20,783 nt of DNA from Lachnospiraceae bacterium (GCA_024691065.1 JAILOA010000462.1:1-20783), one strand, 5' to 3'; counted from the stretch's first letter, positions 1-8,973 are shown. Translations and numbers: made by a program. Notes: generated by a model from the sequence alone, not told the origin.

Positions 1-156
1 AATGCTTTTACTATTTTAATCATAATTATTTCCTGCTAACTTATTATTAAAAATATTATAAAACAATTTAAAACACAACTTACTTTTTTTATCAAAAAAG
101 ATATTAAAACCTGCCTTGCATTTTAGCAATAATTATTATAACCCCAAAAATATCCC

Positions 157-2133
157 TTACTTATTTTTTGTAATTGTAAATGGTGTCTTAAAGAATTCCT
201 TCCTGAATTTAATACCAATCTTATATCTTCCGTTCTCAAGATCCTCTAATGGAATGGAAATAAAATAAGACTGTTTCTTAAAGATTTTACTTTCCTGTTT
301 GGTATCCGTAAAATCAATCATATATTTATTATCCCTGTTATAGAGATAAACCTTCTTAACCCTGTGATCCTTTGCCCTTATTTGCAAAATGTTATCAAAG
401 ATTCTAAATTTAATCTTATTAATCTGATCAACCTGGTTACTCATTCTCATAAGCTTAGGCAGCTTTTTAACTTTTTCGGGAGAAACCAGAGATCCGTAAA
501 TACGAGGTTTTGTAATCTCCAACGGAGAAGTCATGGAATCCACATCAAACTCAATTATATGGCTTGCAAAGAAATCACGCTTACAGGTGATTAAATCAAG
601 CTGCTCGCCGGTTTCATAATCAAATTCAAATATCTTTGCTCTTTTACCCGGCACATGGTCGGCAAGATTACCGCACATACCGAATACAGTCTTAAAGTCC
701 TTATAAACAAGTGCATTGGAACGGGTAATGGAAAGTTCGGTTTTGAAGCGCTTCAACTGCTTAACCGTCCCTTCCTTCTCATTTATCTCTGCTACTATTA
801 CATAAGACTCCTTAACACCGTCAAACCAATCAACAGGCCTTCTGTTGGCTGTATGATTGTCGAGAAATACAATCTGAAGAATTCCGTTTTCAGGATCATT
901 TTTTATGATATTTACACCATGCTGCTGGAAGAACCAGTCTATATCGCCCACAGGCTTTAAGCAAAGGCTCTCCTGATCCGTCCCCTTGTAAAATTCAGGA
1001 TTCGTAAATATCCATTTAATCTTTTTATTTTTAAGATCAAGTCGCGCAATGGTATGAATATTTCTGCAGGAAACAACCATATCATCGCTTCCCGGAATAT
1101 AATGAAACGAATTAATATGTGCCCAGTCATGCCATGATGTATAGGTATCATCAAAGAAATCATTCATGCTGAAGTTTCTTAAAATCTTACCGTTTTCAGG
1201 GTCAATCTCCGTTACCATATTCTCAAGATGTCCGTCATCATAGGAACTCGAATCCAGAAGAAGCTTTCCGCTATCCTCTTCATCGGTTGCCCAGTGATGG
1301 GTACCCTTCTTCATCTTGTATGTAATATATGACCTTCCGAGAAAGTCCATCTGATAAACAATTACAGAATGTGCATTACCATAATTCGGACGTCTCATTT
1401 CCCTCTCTGCATAAAGAAATCTTCCGTTCCTTAAAAGGCTGATTCCATAAGGGTGAGGAGCCTTGGAAAGCGCAAATCTCAAATTATAATTATTATCAAA
1501 GCCACAGGTTGTTCCGCCGAAACCGCCTGTAATAAGCAAGAACTCGCCGTCACCAATCTTAAGCTTCTGCTCCTTTTCGGAAGTAAGCTTATTCTTAAGC
1601 ACCTCATCCACAGACTTTGTCTTAATATTTATCTCATGCTCATGCATCTGCTTCCCGTTCTTATCATAAAGCCTTATAACAACCTGATTCTGAGCCCCGT
1701 CATAAAGCCCCACAACCGGAATCCTCTGCCTTTTGGTAAATATCTTACTTTCAAGCGTAAAATCCGGCGAACCGTTCTGTCCCTTAACGGTATAGGAAAA
1801 TCTACGTTCATTTTTTGTATTAAATGCAACAAGCGCTGAAAGTGGCGCAGCATTGTACGGATCAACCTCAATAAAAGGATCATTTAATGTATAAGTATTC
1901 TCATCCAGCAAATGCTCTATATAAACATCAATAATAAATGACCTTACGGTATTTGAATTAACCCTGAGCAAAATATTGGAATCAATCGAAAAGTTTGCGT
2001 CGAAGTTATATTTATTCTGGCTCTCATAATATTCATAAGCCTTTTTAAAGAATTTATTACCCTTAACCTCAAACTTATTCTTTCTGATTTTCTTTCTAAT
2101 GGTTTGTAATAATCCGCCTTTTGTAGAAGCCAT
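157..2133 (-). CDS. Arylsulfate sulfotransferase (ASST)-like protein, cytoplasmic form
   Basis: The 658-residue protein resembles arylsulfate sulfotransferases, PAPS-independent enzymes that move sulfate from one phenolic sulfate ester to another phenol through a sulfo-histidine. An N-terminal region (about residues 45-175) looks like the Ig-like ASST N domain. The rest (about 195-540) looks like the propeller, with the motif HDWAHINS at 335-342 and Arg357. In the uropathogenic E. coli enzyme, His356, Asn358 and Arg374 line the active site. Here His339, Asn341 and Arg357 show the same spacing. His279 and His405 (QQHG) are candidates for the remaining His, the latter for the sulfated one. A further beta-rich tail follows residue 560. 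I see no signal peptide or membrane segment, unlike the periplasmic Gram-negative enzymes. A good GGAG lies before ATG 2133. Family call is confident; substrate is unknown. Confidence 0.8.
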   Translation of the reverse strand: MASTKGGLLQTIRKKIRKNKFEVKGNKFFKKAYEYYESQNKYNFDANFSIDSNILLRVNSNTVRSFIIDVYIEHLLDENTYTLNDPFIEVDPYNAAPLSALVAFNTKNERRFSYTVKGQNGSPDFTLESKIFTKRQRIPVVGLYDGAQNQVVIRLYDKNGKQMHEHEINIKTKSVDEVLKNKLTSEKEQKLKIGDGEFLLITGGFGGTTCGFDNNYNLRFALSKAPHPYGISLLRNGRFLYAEREMRRPNYGNAHSVIVYQMDFLGRSYITYKMKKGTHHWATDEEDSGKLLLDSSSYDDGHLENMVTEIDPENGKILRNFSMNDFFDDTYTSWHDWAHINSFHYIPGSDDMVVSCRNIHTIARLDLKNKKIKWIFTNPEFYKGTDQESLCLKPVGDIDWFFQQHGVNIIKNDPENGILQIVFLDNHTANRRPVDWFDGVKESYVIVAEINEKEGTVKQLKRFKTELSITRSNALVYKDFKTVFGMCGNLADHVPGKRAKIFEFDYETGEQLDLITCKRDFFASHIIEFDVDSMTSPLEITKPRIYGSLVSPEKVKKLPKLMRMSNQVDQINKIKFRIFDNILQIRAKDHRVKKVYLYNRDNKYMIDFTDTKQESKIFKKQSYFISIPLEDLENGRYKIGIKFRKEFFKTPFTITKNK

Positions 2134-2170
2134 TATTCTATCTCCAATCTATAGTTTAATAGTTCAATTA

Positions 2171-2209
2171 ACGACCTACGAATCCCAATATGCATAAACC
2201 GTAGGACGT
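2171..2209 (-). promoter_or_regulatory. Inverted repeat in the leader of the sulfotransferase gene
   Basis: Arms at 2171-2180 and 2200-2209 (core CCTACG / CGTAGG, extended by ACG/CGT across an A-A mismatch) enclose 19 bases. It lies between the promoter and the start codon, so it could be an mRNA stem-loop or a repressor operator. The sequence alone cannot decide. Confidence 0.45.
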
Positions 2210-2260
2210 ATATAAATGTAATTTCCAAGTTTCACCTTTCCGCAAAATTTACCAACTGAC

Positions 2261-2289
2261 ATTATAACATTTTTTGCTTAATTACTCAA
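2261..2289 (-). promoter_or_regulatory. Promoter of the sulfotransferase gene
   Basis: Read on the minus strand, TTGAGT (2284-2289) is followed after 17 bases by TATAAT (2261-2266). The -10 is also extended by TG one base upstream. This predicts a start near 2254 and a leader of about 120 nt. The match is strong and shows that the sulfotransferase gene is transcribed separately from the tetR unit upstream. Confidence 0.75.
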
Positions 2290-2308
2290 CCTAAAACATA
2301 CATTTCAT

Positions 2309-2370
2309 AAAAAAAGAAACGTGCACCCAAAAGGCACACTCAAAAAAAGAAGGGGCTTTAACCCCTTCCT
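2309..2370 (-). terminator. Tandem rho-independent terminators after tetR
   Basis: The first hairpin is GAAGGGG/CCCCTTC (2349-2368), followed on the minus strand by seven T (2342-2348). A second hairpin, with arms 2321-2327 and 2333-2339 and two G-U pairs, is followed by another T-rich run at 2309-2315. Together they end the MmpL/repeat-protein/tetR transcript just before the sulfotransferase promoter. Confidence 0.85.
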
Positions 2371-2396
2371 GAATAAATAATGTTATGCGATTAATG

Positions 2397-3053
2397 TTAT
2401 AGCATTTGAAGCGGCGGATTGCTTACACTGCATTCAAACTGCCTTACTATGTTAGATATAGCTCTGTATAACTCCGGCCTCATCTCATCCATACTAACAG
2501 GAGAATTTCTTATAATGCAATCATAGCAGGTAGAATTAACAAGCTCAATAACCATATAAAACATAAGCGTTTCATCCCTAAACTCCAAATCGCAGACCTT
2601 AATAATCTTATCAAAAGCCTCTATGCAACGGTTCTTCTCTTCCTCGGTATTTCCTCCGGAAAAAAGTGCAACACTTAAGTTTTTAGACATAAACCTGAGT
2701 AATGCCTTATTACTCTCAAAGTGATCTATTACATAATCAGCAAGAAATATAATACCTTCTTCAAAATTATAATCATCACTTTCCTTACTAAGGTTCGGAT
2801 GTTCCTTTTTTATAAGCTCCAAAAGCGCATTGCAGGCATCTTCAATGATTCTACCGCCTTTCATCGCAATAAGTTTATCCCTGATATCATATTTATCCTT
2901 AAAATACAAATAAAATGTACCTTTAGCCAAGGTTGCTCTCTTCACTATATCCGAAATTGTAGTCTTTTGCATACCCTTTTCCGTAAAAAGCTCAAACGCA
3001 GAAGAAAGCAGAGCCTCGCGCTTCATTTTTTTATTTTCCTCGGTTTTTCCCAT
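2397..3053 (-). CDS. TetR/AcrR family transcriptional regulator
   Basis: This 218-residue protein has the classic TetR N-terminal helix-turn-helix (about residues 10-56), including the typical motif KGTFYLYFKDKYDIRDK after the recognition helix. The C-terminal ligand/dimer domain (about 60-215) is not recognisable to a ligand class. TetR proteins are mostly repressors released by small molecules. It is the last gene behind the MmpL transporter and the repeat protein, on the same strand, and is followed by two terminators. The natural inference is a local, autoregulated repressor acting at the TGAC-N5-GTCA palindromes at 8915-8995. No such palindrome lies in the 124 bases just upstream of this gene. 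The start ATG is preceded by GGGGAGA at good spacing. Confidence 0.9.
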   Translation of the reverse strand: MGKTEENKKMKREALLSSAFELFTEKGMQKTTISDIVKRATLAKGTFYLYFKDKYDIRDKLIAMKGGRIIEDACNALLELIKKEHPNLSKESDDYNFEEGIIFLADYVIDHFESNKALLRFMSKNLSVALFSGGNTEEEKNRCIEAFDKIIKVCDLEFRDETLMFYMVIELVNSTCYDCIIRNSPVSMDEMRPELYRAISNIVRQFECSVSNPPLQML

Positions 3054-3177
3054 GGTTATCTCCCCATTTCGTAATTCCTGTTTTTTAATCCCTATAGCTA
3101 TTTAATGCCCCCAAATCAGAGAGTTTAATCACTTTAGAAAACAATGCATTAACCGGATAAAGTCTTAAGCTGCCGTA

Positions 3178-6100
3178 TTAATCTTCCTCCTCAACTCCTT
3201 CGGAAGAAAATACGAACTTAACGCTTCCGTCCATATCATCAGCCTTACCTGCATAGCTTTCATACTCATTGGATAAATCCGATAATATCTGAAGTCTGTC
3301 TTTAAAATCACTACCCTTATCAATAACAGTATTAATCGAATTATCTATCTTGTCAATACCTGATTCCTTATAAGCTTGCATACCATCGTGAAGTGTATCG
3401 GCACCATCAGTAAGCTTGTTAAATCCATCCTGTACATCCGCACTCTTAGAACTCAATGTTTTTAAGCCGTTAAATAGAGTGGCCGTTGCATTTACAAGCT
3501 TATTTACACCCTTAAGGAGCTTTGGAGAATTTGAAATAAGCTTATTTGAATTCTTAATAATCTTAGGTGTATTATTGATAATCTGATTTGCGCCATCAAT
3601 TAATTTCTTATTATTATCTGTAAGTAATTGTCCGTTTTTATAAATCTCTGCAGCGCCGCTGTTTACCTGTGTAATACCAGGATTTAACTGGTTAGCAAAA
3701 GCATTATTAAGCTGGGTTCCTGCATTAACAAGCTTATTAAGATCAGCCTTTGTACTGTCTAGATTCTTGTTTGTTGCAGCCTCCATAGTAGCTAGTCCGC
3801 TCTGTAATTCACTGACACCGTTGCCTAATGTATCAACACCTGCATCCAATGTAGTGAGCCCCGTAACAAGCTGGCCGGCTCCGTCTCCAAGAGTACCCGC
3901 ACCGTTTTCCAATGCTCCCGCTCCGTCCGAAAGCTTATCAACACCACTGCTTAATGTATCAACACCTGTATCAAGCGAATCAAGACCATCCGAAAGCTTT
4001 GTGGCACCTTCTCCGAGATCATTTGCTCCCGTGCTTAATTCTCCGAGTCCGCCTGAAACCTGGCTTACGCCACTGTCAAGCTTATCGGCACCTGTTGATA
4101 ATGCAGAGAGTCCGCCTGAAACCTGACTTACTCCCGCACTCAAACTGTCTGCACCGCTGTCTAATGAACCGAGTCCTTCCGACATACCTGATATACCGCT
4201 GCTTAATGCATCAGCTCCGTCATCTAATTTATCAAGTCCACCGGATAATGAATCCAATCCGTCAGACACACCCTTTAATCCGTCGCTCAAACCGGCAGCT
4301 CCCTTCTCCATCACACTTAAACCACCGGCCATACCTGATTGTGATGAAGTATTCTCATATATACCATCACCTACCTGCTTCGCTGTAGCAATATATTGAA
4401 TCATTTCAGTAAGTTCTTCGGCTCTTTCGGTATCACCGTTATTTTTAGCTTCCTCAGCCATTTCGGTAAGTGTTGCAATATAAGAATCAACCTCGGAATC
4501 ATATTGGGTTATTTGCCCCGCAGCCTGATTAATATCATTCATACCGGATTTTATGGCACTGACACCCTGTTTACCGTAATCGGCAACTTCCGAAAGCTGT
4601 TCAACGGAATTCTTAAGTTTACCATCACCGTTAATACCCTCCTGTAACTCGGAAATACCGTTTTTAAGACCTTCCTCACCTGTAATACCATCCTGTAACT
4701 TAGAAGCTCCATCCGAAAGTTGACTGATTCCCGACTTAAGTCCGCCCTCACCGGTTATACCGTTTTGAATAGCATCCGTACCGGCACTTAACTTATCTAT
4801 ACCGTTCTTTAACCCATTCTCGCCGCTTATTCCTTCACTTAATGCATTTGCACCTTCGGATAATGCAGTTATACCTGATTTTAAATCATTATTAATGCCG
4901 CTCTCAAGCTGATCGGCACCTGTCTTAAGCTGTGAAACACCATCTTTCAGGCCGTTTTCACCGGTTATACCACTCTTAAGCGCGCTAACACCGGCATTTA
5001 AGGCACTTGCTCCATTCTTAAGACCATTATCTCCAAGGATACCATCCTGAATGGCTGTTGCTCCTGCAAGTAATTTTGCAACACCACCCTTTAAACCATC
5101 ATCTCCGGTGATACCGCTTTGAATCTTACCTGCACCATCCTGAAGCTTAAGAACTCCGTCATGAAGCTGAGGAATTCCATTTATAAGGCTATTCATTCCT
5201 TCACCTGTAAGAGCTCCGTTTACCGTAGAAACATATGTATTCAGATTAGTTGCAAATGCAGCGGACCCTGAAGCTACTGTCGCTGTTCCTTCTGCAAGAG
5301 TACCGGTTGCATCCACAAGCTTTTTAGTATTATCAGCATACGCCTTAGCTCCCTTGGATACCTCCTTAGAGCCCTTTGCATAAGTCTTAACACCCTTTAA
5401 AAGCTTCTTCGCACCGCCTGTATATTCATTAACACCATCATATAATGTTTTCTCACCATCATTAATCTGACCGCTTCCGTCGCAAATTGTATCAACGGCG
5501 TCAGCATATTCATCAAAACCGTCGCTAAGCTCTACAGCACCATCATAAAGCTCCTTGGTACCATCCAAAAGCTCAACAGTTGCATCCGAAAGGTCATTAA
5601 TAGCATCCGTTAATTCATCGGTACTTCCGATATCCTCTAATTCAAGCTTACTGAATATATCGGAAGTAGCAACCGTATAGGTGCTCTTCATCGAGAAATC
5701 ATTTACATCTGCGGTAATTGTAACATCCTCGGTTATTTTATCATTGATATCCGAAAGATCAACCTCAACATCATCTCCCAAAGATAAATTTTCAATATCC
5801 AAACTATCTCTTAAACCAGGCAATCCAAAGGCAACCACAATATTATTATTGCCCTCTGAAATCACATCACCGTGATCTATCTCAATATTTTCAAAGTTTT
5901 CAACCGGCAAAATCATACCTGTCGCCATAAGGAACGGAACACTAAGTTCTTCATCCTTGCCACCGACCTTAACAGTCTTTTTTGTATTATTTGTATATTC
6001 TATCTTAATCTTAAGCTTTCCGCTCTTCCCAAGCATATCCTCCGGAGACATTTCCTTACCGTCAAGCTCATAGGTAATCTTTACGCCAACCGGAAGCTCC

Positions 6101-6522
6101 TTATCGGAAGTACCCGAATAATATATATCATCCTCATCTGTATTCCAGGTAAGTTTATTACCGTCTGCATCAAAGGTCTCATCCCCCTTTACATTGGTAA
6201 TATCTTCAAGCTCTGATACATCATCCAATGTAGAAGAAGTTCCCGAATTCTTTAACCAGTCGGAAACCATTATTTTATTAATGCTACCGTTCGCATCGGT
6301 AGTTACAAATACAGCCTCTTCCTTGGAAATCTTTTTATCATCATTTAAGCTTACACCGGAACCTGTATCTTCGGTACTGCTTTCACTTGTGACTGCAGTC
6401 TTTTGTGCACTTACATCAGCAATCTGCCCCGGAACTGTCATAGCCCCGACTGCAAGCGATGCACTAAGTATAATACCCATACTTTTTTTCATATTCTTTG
6501 CTAAACGTTTATTCCTATTCAT
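3178..6522 (-). CDS. Large secreted Gly-heptad repeat protein partnered with an MmpL transporter (YhgE/Pip-like repeats)
   Basis: The ATG at 6522 is preferred because GGAGG (6531-6535) lies 8 bases before it. An in-frame ATG at 6537 has no ribosome site and would place GGAGG inside its own codons. The 1114-residue protein starts with a signal peptide (basic start, hydrophobic about 15-31, VSA-Q cleavage near 39). A globular region of unknown function follows (about 55-290), then coil-like repeats to about residue 1050. One block (about 465-635) repeats a unit near 30 residues long, GITGE-x-GLKxGI. Another (about 735-915) is an almost unbroken heptad of the form G(L/A/V)xxLxx. These repeats resemble those in YhgE/Pip and MmpL-linked proteins. 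I find no C-terminal membrane anchor or sortase motif. The gene sits between mmpL and tetR. The function is inferred only from context: an extracellular scaffold or adaptor for the pump. Confidence 0.75.
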   Translation of the reverse strand: MNRNKRLAKNMKKSMGIILSASLAVGAMTVPGQIADVSAQKTAVTSESSTEDTGSGVSLNDDKKISKEEAVFVTTDANGSINKIMVSDWLKNSGTSSTLDDVSELEDITNVKGDETFDADGNKLTWNTDEDDIYYSGTSDKELPVGVKITYELDGKEMSPEDMLGKSGKLKIKIEYTNNTKKTVKVGGKDEELSVPFLMATGMILPVENFENIEIDHGDVISEGNNNIVVAFGLPGLRDSLDIENLSLGDDVEVDLSDINDKITEDVTITADVNDFSMKSTYTVATSDIFSKLELEDIGSTDELTDAINDLSDATVELLDGTKELYDGAVELSDGFDEYADAVDTICDGSGQINDGEKTLYDGVNEYTGGAKKLLKGVKTYAKGSKEVSKGAKAYADNTKKLVDATGTLAEGTATVASGSAAFATNLNTYVSTVNGALTGEGMNSLINGIPQLHDGVLKLQDGAGKIQSGITGDDGLKGGVAKLLAGATAIQDGILGDNGLKNGASALNAGVSALKSGITGENGLKDGVSQLKTGADQLESGINNDLKSGITALSEGANALSEGISGENGLKNGIDKLSAGTDAIQNGITGEGGLKSGISQLSDGASKLQDGITGEEGLKNGISELQEGINGDGKLKNSVEQLSEVADYGKQGVSAIKSGMNDINQAAGQITQYDSEVDSYIATLTEMAEEAKNNGDTERAEELTEMIQYIATAKQVGDGIYENTSSQSGMAGGLSVMEKGAAGLSDGLKGVSDGLDSLSGGLDKLDDGADALSSGISGMSEGLGSLDSGADSLSAGVSQVSGGLSALSTGADKLDSGVSQVSGGLGELSTGANDLGEGATKLSDGLDSLDTGVDTLSSGVDKLSDGAGALENGAGTLGDGAGQLVTGLTTLDAGVDTLGNGVSELQSGLATMEAATNKNLDSTKADLNKLVNAGTQLNNAFANQLNPGITQVNSGAAEIYKNGQLLTDNNKKLIDGANQIINNTPKIIKNSNKLISNSPKLLKGVNKLVNATATLFNGLKTLSSKSADVQDGFNKLTDGADTLHDGMQAYKESGIDKIDNSINTVIDKGSDFKDRLQILSDLSNEYESYAGKADDMDGSVKFVFSSEGVEEED
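3793..4320 (-). repeat. Heptad-coding repeat tract inside the secreted protein
   Basis: About 25 consecutive seven-codon units encode G(L/A/V)xxLxx, for example GLDKLDD, GADALSS and GVDTLSS. Two units (GVSQVSG) recur identically with intervening units alike, so part of the tract grew by local duplication. The period fits a long helix with a Gly/Ala and a Leu stripe. Such tracts may vary in length between strains. Confidence 0.75.
4618..5130 (-). repeat. Long-period (about 30-residue) coding repeat
   Basis: At least five units share the pattern GITGE/D-x-GLK-x-GI/V followed by two heptads of the same G-x-x-L type. One unit has lost most of its linker (GINNDLKSGI). The unit is distinct from the pure heptad block further downstream in the same gene. 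Confidence 0.7.
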
Positions 6523-6608
6523 CTTAGTATCCTCCATGTTTGTAAATAAACCATTATATCTCAGCTTTTAGTTAAGTATTAAACACATTTCAAAATATAT
6601 AAAAATCT

Positions 6609-6683
6609 ATAAATATGTATTTAAATTATCACTTCTCTTTTATAACTATGTATTTATCATTTCATTCCATAACTATGTATTTA
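6609..6683. repeat. Three direct repeats between the transporter and repeat-protein genes
   Basis: Copies at 6609-6623, 6642-6656 and 6669-6683 share the plus-strand sequence ATAACTATGTATTTA, the first with one mismatch (AAA for ACT at the centre). They start 33 and 27 bases apart. They lie in the 200-base gap upstream of the repeat-protein gene, where a weak TATAAT (6553-6558, minus) also occurs. They may be sites for a second regulator or mRNA elements. Confidence 0.55.
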
Positions 6684-6737
6684 CATTATATCTCTTGTAA
6701 ATGTTTGTAAGCCATCAAAAGTATTTAATGTATTCTA

Positions 6738-8870
6738 TCATACCTTAGCCTCATTTACTACATTTTCCTTTTTAATTCCATCCTTGCCCCTGTGCGCTAC
6801 CTTATCCTTAATCATATCAAGCGAAGTTCTGATAATAATAGGATCCAATATCCAAAGAAGCGCCGGCAATATAACGATTACACAAATCATACTTATTACA
6901 GCACCCCTCGCAAGAAGTGTACATATCTGCTTTATGATATCAACATTTGAATATACCGAAACACCGAAGGTTGCGCCAAAGAAGCAAAGACCCGAGGTCA
7001 ATATCGAAGTCATACTCATTCTATGCGAATTTTCGATAGCTTCCTTTTTATTCATCTTCCTGGTCAATCGGTTTTTATAATAATAGCTCGTCATAAGAAT
7101 TGCATAATCGACGGTTGAACCAAGCTGGATTGTACCTATAACCGTCGGAGCTATAAATGCGAGCTCCTGATTCATAAAATACGGAATAGCCATATTTATA
7201 GCGATTGCAAGCTCTATGAGAGCAACAAGTATTGCCGGTAATGATATCGATTTAAATGTAAACATAATAATTAAGAAAATCGCGCCTATCGACAATATAT
7301 TAACAAGCTTATGATCCCTCTCGGATAATCTTGCGAGATCCGTCATCAGCGGCGCCTCACCGATTACACAGGAATCCTTGCTGTATTTTTTAACAATTTC
7401 CGAAAGACTGTTAACCTGGATATCCATCTCATCGGTGGCAGGTTTTAAATCGGAGCTGATAAATATTATCTCATAATCATCACTCTTTAACATTTCCTTT
7501 GCGGAATCCGGAATCATCTCGGACGGAATAGCCGGACCTACGATGGAATTAATACCAAGAACTGCCTTAACTCCGTCAACATCCTGCATACTATTCATCA
7601 TGTCATTCTTATCCTTGGTTGACATCTCGCCCTTAAGAAGTGCCATATGCATACAACCCATATCATATTCATCATTAAGCTTATCATTAGCTATTGAACT
7701 AGGTAAATCCTTCGGAAGCGATTTTGCTATATTGTAATAAACCTTATAATTACTGCTTCCTATAAATGCAGGAACCAATATAATAAGGGCTATTATAACA
7801 GAAACCCATCTATGCTTAACGATAAACGCTGAGGTTTTTCTCATCTCACCAAGCAGCGGCTTATGTGTCGTCTTGTCGATAAGCTTCTCAAATGTAAGTA
7901 TCAACGCCGGAAGTGTCGTGATACAGGTTATAACACCAATGATAACACCCTTCATCATAACGATACCGATATTGGCACCAAGCTGGAAGGTCATAACAAG
8001 TAGTGCCGCGAAACCTGCTACTGTAGTTAACGAAGACGCAACAACTGCAGTAAATGTATTTGAAATCGCATGCGCCATTGCTCTGTTTCTGTCATCGCCA
8101 TATTTAATCTTATTTTCACGGTAGCTGTCCAACAGGAAAATGGAATAATCCATAGTACATGCAAGCTGCATAATCGCCGCCAGTGCCTGAGTCAGGTAGC
8201 TTACATCATCCATAAACATATTACTACCCATGTTATAAACAACCGCCATACCAATATTTATAAGGAATATAAATGGTATCGCAAAAGAATCCATTATCAA
8301 AAGTAAAAGAATAAGTGTCAATGCAACTGCTATTACTACGTATATAACCATTTCGCTTTCAACAAGATCCTTTATATCCGTAACAACCGCAGACATTCCG
8401 CTTATATAAGCATTATCCTTTACTATCTTTCTAATGTTTGCAACCGCCTCCATAGTGTTATCGGTAGAGGTTGTTTCATCAAAAAGCACTACCATCATAG
8501 TGGAATCTTCATTGAAGAAAACATTTCTGATCTGCTCCGGCAACATCTCCTTAGGAACGGAAGTATCAATCAAATCATCATACCAGAGGACATCCGCAAC
8601 ATGATTAACCTTCTCAATCTCCTGCTCGAGCTTTACCGTTTCCTTGGTAGACATTCCTTCAACAATTACCATGGAAAACGCACCCATTCCAAATTCATCC
8701 ACCATAACATCCTGTCCGTTTACGGTATCAAGAGAATTAGGAAGATAGCTTAATACATCGTAGTTAATTCTGGTATGCATATATCCTATTCCACAAGGAA
8801 TAAGAAGTAACACAAAAAATATCAAAATTAAATTTTTGTGTTTTGCAATTAATTTTCCTAACGCTAACAT
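6738..8870 (-). CDS. MMPL/RND-family membrane transporter
   Basis: This 710-residue protein has the MmpL layout: a first membrane helix (about 12-30), an extracellular domain (31-172), a bundle of helices (about 174-325), then the same pattern again with helix 355-375, a second extracellular domain (376-515) and helices 518-676. The Asp-Tyr pairs that carry the proton relay in MmpL3 are present in both halves, D241-Y242 (TMDYSIFLL) and D588-Y589 (TVDYAILM). The family exports lipids, glycolipids or hydrophobic compounds using the proton gradient. It is a single short form without a fused repeat domain; the next gene supplies such a domain separately. AAAGGAG lies just upstream of the ATG. It is the first gene of the unit and the promoter carries three candidate TetR operators. 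The substrate is unknown. Confidence 0.88.
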   Translation of the reverse strand: MLALGKLIAKHKNLILIFFVLLLIPCGIGYMHTRINYDVLSYLPNSLDTVNGQDVMVDEFGMGAFSMVIVEGMSTKETVKLEQEIEKVNHVADVLWYDDLIDTSVPKEMLPEQIRNVFFNEDSTMMVVLFDETTSTDNTMEAVANIRKIVKDNAYISGMSAVVTDIKDLVESEMVIYVVIAVALTLILLLLIMDSFAIPFIFLINIGMAVVYNMGSNMFMDDVSYLTQALAAIMQLACTMDYSIFLLDSYRENKIKYGDDRNRAMAHAISNTFTAVVASSLTTVAGFAALLVMTFQLGANIGIVMMKGVIIGVITCITTLPALILTFEKLIDKTTHKPLLGEMRKTSAFIVKHRWVSVIIALIILVPAFIGSSNYKVYYNIAKSLPKDLPSSIANDKLNDEYDMGCMHMALLKGEMSTKDKNDMMNSMQDVDGVKAVLGINSIVGPAIPSEMIPDSAKEMLKSDDYEIIFISSDLKPATDEMDIQVNSLSEIVKKYSKDSCVIGEAPLMTDLARLSERDHKLVNILSIGAIFLIIMFTFKSISLPAILVALIELAIAINMAIPYFMNQELAFIAPTVIGTIQLGSTVDYAILMTSYYYKNRLTRKMNKKEAIENSHRMSMTSILTSGLCFFGATFGVSVYSNVDIIKQICTLLARGAVISMICVIVILPALLWILDPIIIRTSLDMIKDKVAHRGKDGIKKENVVNEAKV

Positions 8871-8914
8871 AATATCTCCTTTGAAGCTAATAAATTTAAT
8901 AAGTTCACCGTTTT

Positions 8915-8927
8915 TGACTAAAAGTCA
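8915..8927. promoter_or_regulatory. Candidate TetR operator 1
   Basis: TGACTAAAAGTCA has TGAC/GTCA half-sites around a 5-bp centre. It lies between the predicted transcription start and the ATG of the MmpL gene, where bound protein would block elongation or initiation. Confidence 0.6.
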
Positions 8928-8944
8928 TTTTTATTACATATGCT

Positions 8945-8973
8945 ATGGTAATACTAAAATGACCAAAAGTCAA
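8945..8973 (-). promoter_or_regulatory. Promoter of the MmpL/repeat-protein/tetR unit
   Basis: Minus-strand TTGACT (8968-8973) is followed after exactly 17 bases by TACCAT (8945-8950), 4 of 6 to the -10 consensus. The -35 hexamer is part of operator 2, so a repressor bound there would exclude RNA polymerase. Confidence 0.55.

Noticed and set aside
1..156. Terminator or gene after the sulfotransferase
   Set aside because: The stretch is AT-rich with only a short T-run/A-run inverted pair near 85-108; no convincing GC-stem terminator and no gene.
6523..6537. Upstream ATG of the large repeat protein
   Set aside because: The GGAGG motif lies inside its second and third codons and serves the ATG at 6522; nothing like a ribosome site precedes 6537.
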